Shown: piece by piece, positions 1 through 6,119 of the stretch
Position numbering within the stretch: position 1 is the first letter of the stretch
How the letters are laid out: each line of letters begins with the position of its first letter
NCBI GenBank assembly: GCA_007128995.1
Contig: SKWJ01000296.1
Location: forward strand, 1-6,476
DNA length: 6,476 nt
Direction: 5' to 3'
DNA from: Paracoccaceae bacterium
GTDB taxonomy: Bacteria > Pseudomonadota > Alphaproteobacteria > Rhodobacterales > Rhodobacteraceae
The notes under the pieces: model-generated
The model's input: only the letters and a program-made list of their open reading frames with translations
Databases searched by the model: none
Told to the model about the DNA's origin: nothing
Made by a program: the position numbers and the translations under genes

Positions 1-243
1 CGGGAAAAGCGCGCCACCGCGCGACGGTTCCCATTTCAGCGCCGACCCCAGCACATCGACATCGCAGGCGACCAGAACCAGATCGGGTTCATGGGCAAAA
101 TGGCGGGCGGCAGTTTCCATGACCTGCTGTGCCGTCGAGAAGTGAATGTAGCCATCACTATGGTCGACCGGTGCGCCAAGTGTTTCACCCTTGGCGACGA
201 GTTCATCCCATTCGGGCCGGCGGAATATCTTGTAAATCAGCAT
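1..243 (-). CDS. DUF952 family protein, partial (C-terminus beyond left edge)
   Basis: The complement of 243-1 reads 81 uninterrupted codons from ATG and leaves the window still open. The start MLIYKIFRR, the block DGYIHFST (residues 30-37) and the block WEPSRGGALFP (71-81) are hallmarks of the DUF952 family, small soluble proteins of roughly 110-120 residues whose biochemical role is not established. About 30 residues should therefore lie outside the window. The start at 243 is the only reasonable one, because no start codon lies between it and an in-frame stop at 283-285; the ribosome site is weak. It begins 39 bp after the stop of the upstream Lrp-type regulator on the same strand, so it is probably the last or a late gene of that unit. 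Family assignment is by recognition of motifs; function is unknown. Confidence 0.85.
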   Translation of the reverse strand, partial: MLIYKIFRRPEWDELVAKGETLGAPVDHSDGYIHFSTAQQVMETAARHFAHEPDLVLVACDVDVLGSALKWEPSRGGALFP

Positions 244-282
244 GCGCCTGTCTTGCCCAAAGCGTGCCGAGAGGTCAACGCC

Positions 283-738
283 TCACAGCGGCCCGGCCAG
301 ACGTTCTTCGCTGAGAAGCACATTTGCATCAACCGCGCCGACACCGGGCAGGGTCATGATCCGCCGCCGAAGCACGCGCTCGAAATCCGACAGATCGCGT
401 GCCACCACCCGAAGGCGGTAATCATAAAGGCCAAGAACATGCTGAACCGTCTGGACTTCGGGGATCGCGGAAACGGCGCGCTCGAAATCCGACAGGCTGA
501 CACGGCCCTTGGCCGCAAGGCTGATCCCGAGAAATACTGTCACGCCAAAACCCAGCGCCGCCAGATCAAGGTCTGCCCGCGTATGGGCGATGGCACCGCC
601 ATCGCGCAACCGCTTGATCCGCCGCCAAGTTGCAGGTTGGCTCAGGCCAAGCCTGCGTCCCAGCGCACTCGCGCTCAGGCGCGCATCTTCGGTCAAGGCG
701 CGCAAAATGGCCCGGTCTGTCGCATCAATCTCGATCAT
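283..738 (-). CDS. Lrp/AsnC family transcriptional regulator (downstream copy of a tandem pair)
   Basis: This 151-residue protein has the full Lrp/AsnC layout. An N-terminal winged helix-turn-helix covers about residues 5-52: it opens IDATDRAILRAL, and the recognition helix is around 33-44, containing ATWRRIKRLR. A C-terminal RAM/ligand-binding domain covers about 66-142, with IPEV at 92-95 and the effector-pocket segment GLYDYRLRV at 103-111. Proteins of this family form dimers and octamers and sense amino acids; the effector cannot be read from the sequence. Length is normal. The ATG at 738 fits the family N-terminus, though the ribosome site (GGAAC upstream) is poor. The gene follows its paralogue by 66 bp and precedes the DUF952 gene by 39 bp, suggesting one leftward transcription unit. 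A 7-bp inverted repeat lies just upstream at 769-790. Confidence 0.93.
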   Translation of the reverse strand: MIEIDATDRAILRALTEDARLSASALGRRLGLSQPATWRRIKRLRDGGAIAHTRADLDLAALGFGVTVFLGISLAAKGRVSLSDFERAVSAIPEVQTVQHVLGLYDYRLRVVARDLSDFERVLRRRIMTLPGVGAVDANVLLSEERLAGPL

Positions 739-768
739 GGGGTGTTCCGCAGTGGCAAGGTTTCGGGT

Positions 769-790
769 CTGATCGGCGCAAGTCGATCAG
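769..790. repeat. Inverted repeat CTGATCG-N8-CGATCAG between the two lrp-type genes
   Basis: Seven bases (769-775) are repeated in perfect inverted orientation (784-790) around an 8-base centre. The repeat occupies the 66-bp gap between the two regulators, about 30 bp upstream of the start of the downstream copy. It is not followed by a T-run on either strand, so it does not look like an intrinsic terminator. It could be an operator for the downstream regulator or an mRNA hairpin that separates expression of the two genes. The repeat is seen directly; the role is inferred. Confidence 0.5.
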
Positions 791-804
791 CCTGGACAGG
801 GCGT

Positions 805-1263
805 TCAAAGTGGCAGACTTTCGGTCTGCTTGATATCTGACAGATGCATGAGCGCTTCCAGATCGGCGATATGCGGCAATGTCAGGATCCGGTCACGGTA
901 GATTTGCTGATAATGCGCCATGTCCCGGGCAATGACATTCAGGCGGATATCAACCCGGCCCAGAAAGGTCTGGATCTCAAGAACCTCGGGCACCTGACGC
1001 GCGGCTGCGATGAAATCATCGAAGGCCCGCGGATTGGTCTTGTCGAGTGTGATGCGCAGGCTGACTTCCACAGCCCAGCCAAGTGCACGCCAGTCGATGA
1101 CAGCGCGATACCCGCGCAGGATTGCGCCCGCGCGCAACCGTTCCAAACGCCGCCAGCATGTCGCCTCGGTCAGATTGGTCGCCTGAGCCAAATCAGGGAT
1201 GCTGACCTCTGGGGTTGCCATGACATGGCGCAGCAAGCGGCGATCTGCATCATCTATGCGCAT
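805..1263 (-). CDS. Lrp/AsnC family transcriptional regulator divergent from ilvC
   Basis: This 152-residue protein is a second Lrp/AsnC member. It has a helix-turn-helix domain at about residues 3-50 (IDDADRRLLRHV at the start; recognition helix near 32-43 with ATCWRRLERLR). A RAM domain follows, including VPEVLEIQTFLG and the segment GRVDIRLNV, where the family more usually has G-x-x-D-Y. It is clearly paralogous to its downstream neighbour along its length. The ATG at 1263 matches the family N-terminus and has a weak GGAAA just upstream. It is transcribed divergently from ilvC across a 129-bp control region, the classical position for a local regulator. The inference is that it controls ilvC and itself in response to a branched-chain amino acid or related ligand. 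The family is certain, the target likely, the ligand unknown. Confidence 0.93.
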   Translation of the reverse strand: MRIDDADRRLLRHVMATPEVSIPDLAQATNLTEATCWRRLERLRAGAILRGYRAVIDWRALGWAVEVSLRITLDKTNPRAFDDFIAAARQVPEVLEIQTFLGRVDIRLNVIARDMAHYQQIYRDRILTLPHIADLEALMHLSDIKQTESLPL

Positions 1264-1278
1264 GATATTTCCAGTTAT

Positions 1279-1309
1279 TTGACAATAGGCGAATGTTTTT
1301 TACTATATT
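1279..1309 (+). promoter_or_regulatory. Candidate sigma-70 promoter of ilvC
   Basis: A perfect TTGACA hexamer at 1279-1284 is followed by an AT-rich stretch offering TATATT at 1304-1309 (19-base spacer) or ACTATA at 1302-1307 (17-base spacer). Transcription would start near 1316 and leave a leader of about 75-80 bases before ilvC. On the opposite strand the same bases 1307-1302 read TATAGT, a plausible -10 for the divergent lrp-type gene, so the two promoters may overlap. Spacing is not ideal, so the exact -10 is uncertain. Confidence 0.5.
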
Positions 1310-1319
1310 TCTGGAATAT
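1305..1319. promoter_or_regulatory. 15-bp palindrome, candidate Lrp-type operator
   Basis: The sequence ATATTTCTGGAATAT is a near-perfect palindrome: arms ATATT and AATAT, with one mismatched pair (1310/1314) inside. It overlaps the presumed ilvC -10/start-site region and lies upstream of the divergent regulator. Lrp/AsnC proteins typically bind AT-rich degenerate palindromes of about 15 bp, so size, composition and place fit. A partial second copy, ATATTTCcaG, occurs 40 bp away at 1265-1274, close to four helical turns, as expected for octameric wrapping. The palindrome is seen; binding is inferred. Confidence 0.5.
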
Positions 1320-1332
1320 ATGCGAGATATGA

Positions 1333-2415
<1,083 letters not shown>

Positions 2416-2441
2416 CGCGCACGTAAACGCAAATCTTGCAA

Positions 2442-2473
2442 GGCCCTGCTGCCATTGGCGGTGGGGCCATTTT
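2442..2473 (+). terminator. Rho-independent terminator after ilvC
   Basis: Bases 2442-2453 pair with 2457-2468 through a 3-base ATT loop. The 12-bp stem has GGCCC/GGGCC at the base and GCTGCC/GGCGGT on top, with three G-T pairs. It is followed by ATTTTC, a short T-run. It lies 27 bp past the ilvC stop and 32 bp before the stop of the convergent lipoprotein gene. The T-run on the other strand is poor, so it serves ilvC better than the opposing gene. Confidence 0.75.
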
Positions 2474-2504
2474 CAATGCCGCGTCAGATCAGGCCCGGTG
2501 ATCG

Positions 2505-3026
2505 CTATTGCGCAAAAACACGCAGGTCAACCAACTGTGTCAAGGGTATCCCCAGTGCCGAAAATGCAGCGAGTGACAACTGACTGCCCCCACCCGGCGC
2601 GCTGCCCGAGGGGCGCAATTCCACCCGAAGATTACCGCCGCCGCCGATCACTTCGATGCGGCCCTGAACAACCTGTGTGACAAGCCCTGTGCGCAACCAG
2701 ATCCCAGGATCTGCCGGACTGCCCAGCGATGCGAGCGTCTGCCCCAGAAGCTGACCCTGAGCGCCCGAAGGCGCGAGTGCGGCGGCACGCTCGGCCGGGC
2801 TGGTCTGATCCAGCTGTTCCGGGCGCAACCCGGCACTGCCCAAGGGCACGCTGCCAGCGCGCGGCGCAGGTCTGGGTGTGGTGCTGTCTGGGCTTTGGGC
2901 GGATATATCAATGCCCGCGCTCTCGGGTGCGCGATCTGAACTGCGCAGAAACGAGGCGACGGAGCTGCACCCTGAAATTGCCATCAGGGCTGTGAGAAGA
3001 AAAATATGCGGGTGCTTTAACATCAT
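2505..3026 (-). CDS. Small predicted lipoprotein, Ala/Gly/Pro-rich, function unknown
   Basis: From the ATG at 3026 the product is 173 residues. It starts with a lipoprotein signal peptide: MMLKHPH, a hydrophobic stretch IFLLTALMAI, and the lipobox ISGC with C20 as the predicted lipidated residue. The mature part has a flexible Ser/Pro/Ala-rich linker (about 30-95) and then a compact C-terminal region containing LGSPADPGIWLRTGLV and SQLSLAAFSALGIPL. I associate this pattern with small Rhodobacteraceae lipoproteins, some of which I recall being misnamed as sugar-acid dehydratases; nothing here supports an enzyme. An in-frame ATG at 3083 would add 19 charged residues before the signal peptide, so I prefer 3026 (3023 is equally possible); no start has a good ribosome site. 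It is convergent with ilvC and divergent from moaA. It is predicted to be envelope-anchored. Confidence 0.82.
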   Translation of the reverse strand: MMLKHPHIFLLTALMAISGCSSVASFLRSSDRAPESAGIDISAQSPDSTTPRPAPRAGSVPLGSAGLRPEQLDQTSPAERAAALAPSGAQGQLLGQTLASLGSPADPGIWLRTGLVTQVVQGRIEVIGGGGNLRVELRPSGSAPGGGSQLSLAAFSALGIPLTQLVDLRVFAQ

Positions 3027-3055
3027 GAGAATAAGACTATCGTCCTGTCCCCCGC

Positions 3056-3081
3056 GCGGCAATGCTCTTCCCTCTTGCCGC
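3056..3081. repeat. Inverted repeat GCGGCAA-N12-TTGCCGC in the lipoprotein/moaA intergenic region
   Basis: Seven bases at 3056-3062 recur as a perfect inverted repeat at 3075-3081. The repeat sits in the 83-bp divergent region, ending 28 bp before moaA. It could be an operator acting on both genes or a hairpin in the lipoprotein leader. The right arm contains TTGCCG, which could also be the -35 of moaA. The repeat is seen; the role is not known. Confidence 0.45.
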
Positions 3082-3103
3082 ATTTCATTGTGATGGCTAG
3101 TTT
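3075..3103 (+). promoter_or_regulatory. Weak candidate moaA promoter, possibly giving a leaderless mRNA
   Basis: TTGCCG (3075-3080) and TAGTTT (3098-3103) are 17 bases apart. Initiation 6-7 bases after this -10 would fall at or next to the moaA ATG at 3110. No Shine-Dalgarno sequence precedes that ATG, which would agree with leaderless translation. The -10 is a poor match, so this is only a suggestion. Confidence 0.25.
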
Positions 3104-3109
3104 AACCGC

Positions 3110-4114
3110 ATGACAGCACCTTTGATCGATCCGTTCGCCCGCCCCATCTCCTACTTGCGCGTCTCGGTGACGGACCGCTGCGATTTTCGCTGTGTCTACT
3201 GCATGGCCGAAAACATGACATTCCTGCCGAAGAAAGAGCTTCTGACCCTTGAAGAGCTGGATCGGATCAGCACGAGCTTTATCCGGCTCGGCGTGCAGAA
3301 ACTGCGCATCACCGGCGGAGAGCCTTTGGTGCGCAAAGGGATCATGACCTATTTCGAGGCCATGGCCCGTCATCTGGACAGCGGGCAGCTCAAAGAACTG
3401 ACACTGACCACGAATGGCAGCCAGCTTCGCCGGTTTGCGCGCGATCTGGCAGATTGCGGGGTGCGGCGGATCAACGTGTCGCTCGACACGCTGGATGATC
3501 GCAAATTCGCCGAGATCACGCGCTGGGGAAAGCTGAAGCAGGTGCTTGACGGGATCGAGGCTGCGCAGGAAGCTGGATTGCGCGTCAAGATAAATGCGGT
3601 CGCGCTGAAGGGGTTTAACGAAGATGAGCTGTTCACGCTGCAAAGCTGGTGCGCTGCGCGGGATATGGATCTTACCTTCATCGAAGTGATGCCGATGGGG
3701 GATCTGGGCAATGAAGACAGGCTTGACCAATACTGGGCGCTCAGTGATCTGCGCGAAAGATTGGCGTCGCAATTCACGCTTGTCGATCTGGCCGAGCGCA
3801 CGGGCGGGCCTGCACGCTATGTGCGGCTGGAAGAAACCGGACAGAAGATCGGCTTCATCACGCCGCTGACCCATAATTTCTGTGAAAGCTGCAATCGAGT
3901 CCGGCTGACCTGCACCGGGGATCTGTTCATGTGTCTGGGACAGGAAGATATGGCAGATTTGCGCAGCCCGCTGCGGGCCTCACAGGATGATGCGGTGCTG
4001 GAAACCGCAATCCGGGCGGCGATTGCGCGCAAACCCAAAGGACATGATTTTGACTATTCGCGGCAGCGCGTTGATGGACAGGTATCCCGTCACATGAGCC
4101 ATACCGGCGGCTAA
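3110..4114 (+). CDS. moaA: GTP 3',8-cyclase (radical SAM molybdenum cofactor synthesis protein A)
   Basis: MoaA uses S-adenosylmethionine and two [4Fe-4S] clusters to cyclise GTP to 3',8-cyclo-GTP, which MoaC then converts to cyclic pyranopterin monophosphate, the first intermediate of molybdenum cofactor. The 334-residue protein is full length. The N-terminal radical-SAM motif C24-x3-C28-x2-C31 follows YLRVSVTDR, and ITGGEP is the SAM-binding block. The C-terminal cluster ligands are C258, C261 and C275 (C-x2-C-x13-C), which bind the GTP side. The tail ends in MSHTGG, the conserved GG pair needed for activity in this family. The start at 3110 fits the family N-terminus but has no clear ribosome site. 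No other moa or mob gene is adjacent; the gene is alone between a divergent lipoprotein gene and a convergent membrane-protein gene. Confidence 0.97.
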   Translation: MTAPLIDPFARPISYLRVSVTDRCDFRCVYCMAENMTFLPKKELLTLEELDRISTSFIRLGVQKLRITGGEPLVRKGIMTYFEAMARHLDSGQLKELTLTTNGSQLRRFARDLADCGVRRINVSLDTLDDRKFAEITRWGKLKQVLDGIEAAQEAGLRVKINAVALKGFNEDELFTLQSWCAARDMDLTFIEVMPMGDLGNEDRLDQYWALSDLRERLASQFTLVDLAERTGGPARYVRLEETGQKIGFITPLTHNFCESCNRVRLTCTGDLFMCLGQEDMADLRSPLRASQDDAVLETAIRAAIARKPKGHDFDYSRQRVDGQVSRHMSHTGG

Positions 4115-4145
4115 GCGAAGATCGCAGAATCGCCACGACCGTCGC

Positions 4146-4154
4146 TGTGGATAA
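4146..4154 (-). promoter_or_regulatory. Isolated perfect DnaA box (TTATCCACA on minus strand)
   Basis: The plus strand reads TGTGGATAA, the exact complement of the 9-base DnaA box consensus, in the 44-bp gap between two convergent genes. I see no second box nearby, no AT-rich unwinding element and no replication gene, so this is not an origin. It may be a titration site or chance. Confidence 0.4.
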
Positions 4155-4158
4155 ACCC

Positions 4159-4464
4159 TCAGCGTGCCGATCTTTCTTGCCGGTCAGCGAAAGCGTCCAT
4201 CAGGATCACCCAGAGACATATCAGAGCGATCGTGAGCACGCCGATACCGGAATAAACGCCCAAAGCGACCAGCAAGGATTTTCCAGAGGTGAGGGCCGCA
4301 ACAGCACTTCCACCCCCGGCGATGATTGCCAGCAAAACCACCCCGACGGGAAAGCGCGGCGGATCTTCCGAACAAAAGCGCGCTTCCTGACAGAGCGTCC
4401 GGTCCGGCAAGGCGGCGTTTTCCGGCATTACAGAACAGGGGCAGATATCCGGGCAACGGGTCAT
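4159..4464 (-). CDS. Small Cys-rich membrane protein, two predicted helices, function unknown
   Basis: The product (101 residues from the ATG at 4464) has a cytosolic-looking N-terminus with five cysteines: C4, C8, C10, C25 and C31, spaced C-x3-C-x-C-x14-C-x5-C and starting MTRCPDICPC. Two strongly hydrophobic segments follow, about residues 40-61 and 64-88, and a short charged tail (DAFADRQERSAR). Codon use resembles its neighbours, which supports a real gene. A GTG at 4473, three codons upstream, is an alternative start. The AGGAG at 4477-4481 is 3 bases from that GTG and 12 from the ATG, so it decides neither. It is convergent with moaA. I do not recognise the family. The cysteine cluster could hold zinc or iron-sulfur, or form disulfides if exported; this is inference. 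Confidence 0.6.
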   Translation of the reverse strand: MTRCPDICPCSVMPENAALPDRTLCQEARFCSEDPPRFPVGVVLLAIIAGGGSAVAALTSGKSLLVALGVYSGIGVLTIALICLWVILMDAFADRQERSAR

Positions 4465-4473
4465 GAGGCACAC

Positions 4474-4882
4474 AAACTCCTGAACATGCCAAAAAGATGA
4501 CAGACCCTTCTTTAAGAAACGTAAACAGGCGCAACGATACTGTCAGTCAAACCCGCACCCAGCGCGACCCTTTAGCTGATGATGACAGGACCGCGAAGCT
4601 GCGGACCCCATTCAACCAGACGTAGACACATTGGCACCAGTCTGCTTTACTCACGCAAATGTCAAAGCGATGACACCGCACTGACACGGGGGGCAGGATG
4701 AACTGCAAGCCAAGGCATCCGGAGCATACAATGCACCGCTGTCATATCCCTTGCGCTGCGGGCATATTGCTGCGCCCTGCGCGCCGCATCAGGCCCCTGC
4801 CGGCACCGAAACAATTCCTGTTTGAAGGCTGGAAACGTCAGGTCAGACTTTCACTGAATCACAACACGGCACTGTCCCACAC
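4474..4882. other. Gene-poor region of about 400 bp with repeated TGTCA/TGACA pentamers
   Basis: No convincing gene is present between the small membrane-protein gene and the P450-like gene. The stretch contains seven copies of TGTCA or its complement TGACA (4498, 4541, 4583, 4660, 4671, 4682 and 4740), including the 8-mer GATGACAG twice (4496-4503 and 4581-4588). It must carry the divergent promoters of the two flanking genes, but I find no strong -35/-10 pair. CCGC-N6-GCGG, a minor inverted repeat, lies around 4591-4604. Confidence 0.6.
4660..4686. promoter_or_regulatory. Candidate operator: three TGTCA/TGACA half-sites at 11-bp intervals
   Basis: TGTCA (4660-4664) and TGACA (4671-4675) form a perfect inverted repeat with a 6-base centre. 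A second TGACA (4682-4686) lies exactly 11 bp further on, so all three half-sites face the same side of the helix. The cluster is about 210 bp upstream of the P450-like gene. The arrangement suggests a dimeric regulator; which one is unknown. The spacing in the inverted pair (TGT-N10-ACA) does not match the PpsR/CrtJ site TGT-N12-ACA. Confidence 0.4.
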
Positions 4883-4889
4883 AAGGAGG
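4883..4889 (+). promoter_or_regulatory. Strong ribosome binding site of the P450-like gene
   Basis: AAGGAGG, a full Shine-Dalgarno match and the strongest in the window, ends 4 bases before the ATG at 4894. It fixes that start and suggests that the P450-like gene is well translated. Confidence 0.85.
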
Positions 4890-4893
4890 CAGG

Positions 4894-6117
4894 ATGGACG
4901 ATCTGCATGCTCGCATAAAAACCCCGCCGCGCGTATCGACATTTTTGACAAGACTGCTTGATAACCGCGCTTTCACAACGTTCCTGGCCCGGTTCGGGGT
5001 GCGGCTTTCTCGGGCCAAGGGCGGGCCTTTCCGATTTGGCAGCACGATCATCGCGGCACGCCACAAGGATGTATCGGAACTGCTTCATCGTGATCTGGAT
5101 TTTCTGATCGCGCCGATCAATGCAGCACGAATCGAAGCGGTGAACGGCGGACCGTTCATTCTTGGCATGGATCGCTCTGCCGCGCTGATCCGGGAACGCG
5201 AAGCGCTTTATGCGGCGCTGGCGCAAATGGACCTTGCAGCCCTTGAAACGCGCATCCGGACGGAAGCCCGGCAGCGCCTTGAGGCCGGACACCCCAGATT
5301 TGACGCGATCGCGGATTATGCGCGCCCGGTTGCCACCGCGACCGCAAAAGCCGTGTTCGGGATCGCGCCGGAAGATGAAGCCCTGTTCGCAGATGCCGTG
5401 CGCGCAATCTTCGCCCATACATTCCTGAATCTGGGCAATGACAGCGCGGTCGAGGCGCGCGCCCTTGCCGCTGCGCCCCTGATGCATGACTGGTTTTCCG
5501 CCGAGATTGCAAGGCGTCGAAACACAGATACGCTCGGTGACGACCTTATGGGCCATCTTCTTCGGCAAGGGAGGTTGGATGACGACAGTGTGCGCCGGAC
5601 GCTTGGCGGCATGCTGGTTGGCAGTATCGACACGACCGCGTCAACATTTGCCCGCATCTTCTGCGTGGTCGCAGAGGACAAGGCGCTCGCCGCGCACCTG
5701 ATTGCAGACTGGCGGCAAGGCCGGGATATCTATGGCCTGTGTCTTGATGCGTTGCGGCGCTGGCCGCACAACCCAATCCTGTTGCGCAAGGCCGCGGCAG
5801 AGACGACGCTGGGTGGCACGAAGGTCAGGGCCGGTGATCGGGTGATCGGATGGACCGAGGCAGCAATGCTGGATCCAGATGCCTTTCCCGACCCCGAACG
5901 CATGTTGCCAGACCGCCCAATGGCACCCTATCTGCACTTTGGCACCGGGCTGCACCCCTGCGCCGGGCGCAGCATAAACGCATTACAGATACCGATCCTT
6001 ATTGGCATCTTGCTTGACGCGGGTGCGAAACCGAATGGCGCCTTGCACTGGGCAGGACCATTTTCGGACAGCCTGCCCGTCCGTATCTCCGAGAACCGTC
6101 AAGACAGGGAAGCCTGA
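4894..6117 (+). CDS. Cytochrome P450 with atypical K-helix (DxxR instead of ExxR)
   Basis: The protein has 407 residues, normal for a soluble bacterial P450, with no membrane anchor. The haem loop is FGTGLHPCAGR with F349 and the thiolate ligand C356. The I-helix has G243-S-I-D246-T247-T248, supplying the acid-alcohol pair for oxygen activation, and the meander has FPDPER with R336. The K-helix reads D285-A-L-R288 where nearly all P450s have Glu-x-x-Arg. The C-helix region (GPFILGMDRS, residues 86-95) lacks the usual H-x-x-x-R. The FILGMD segment, the W-P-H-N-P after the K-helix and the YLHFG/GRSINALQIP surround (346-367) recall a bacterial P450 subgroup that I remember next to peroxidase-like or uncharacterised partners. 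It may act on peroxides or fatty-acid derivatives instead of being a typical monooxygenase. No ferredoxin gene is visible. Substrate unknown. Confidence 0.93.
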   Translation: MDDLHARIKTPPRVSTFLTRLLDNRAFTTFLARFGVRLSRAKGGPFRFGSTIIAARHKDVSELLHRDLDFLIAPINAARIEAVNGGPFILGMDRSAALIREREALYAALAQMDLAALETRIRTEARQRLEAGHPRFDAIADYARPVATATAKAVFGIAPEDEALFADAVRAIFAHTFLNLGNDSAVEARALAAAPLMHDWFSAEIARRRNTDTLGDDLMGHLLRQGRLDDDSVRRTLGGMLVGSIDTTASTFARIFCVVAEDKALAAHLIADWRQGRDIYGLCLDALRRWPHNPILLRKAAAETTLGGTKVRAGDRVIGWTEAAMLDPDAFPDPERMLPDRPMAPYLHFGTGLHPCAGRSINALQIPILIGILLDAGAKPNGALHWAGPFSDSLPVRISENRQDREA

Positions 6118-6119
6118 CA

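Noticed and set aside
91..840. Long plus-strand reading frame of 249 codons
   Set aside because: It is antisense to the lrp-type gene and the DUF952 gene, has no recognisable domain and an odd composition; the minus-strand frames match known families.
3027..3109. Molybdenum-cofactor riboswitch upstream of moaA
   Set aside because: The 83-bp region is too short, has only one simple inverted repeat and probably little or no moaA leader.
3023..3874. Long minus-strand frame opposite moaA
   Set aside because: Antisense to intact moaA with all cluster ligands present; it shows no domain of its own.
4115..4125. GCGA-AGA-TCGC hairpin after moaA
   Set aside because: Only 4 bp of stem and no T-run; too weak to call a terminator.
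4184..4534. 116-codon minus-strand frame overlapping the small membrane-protein gene
   Set aside because: The alternative frame has lower coding quality; the other frame gives two clean transmembrane segments and sensible codon use.
4660..4677. PpsR/CrtJ photosynthesis operator (TGT-N12-ACA)
   Set aside because: The spacing is TGT-N10-ACA, and no TGT in the region has ACA 12 bases later.
4698..4961. 87-codon plus-strand frame with GGGGGGCAGG before its ATG
   Set aside because: The initiation region resembles that of the P450 gene (shared GGCAGGATG), but the product is rich in Arg, His and Pro, has no recognisable feature and runs 68 bases into the P450 gene. Probably spurious.
4843..5568. 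241-codon minus-strand frame opposite the P450 gene
   Set aside because: The P450 frame has the haem loop, I-helix and meander motifs and a strong ribosome site; the opposite frame has none.
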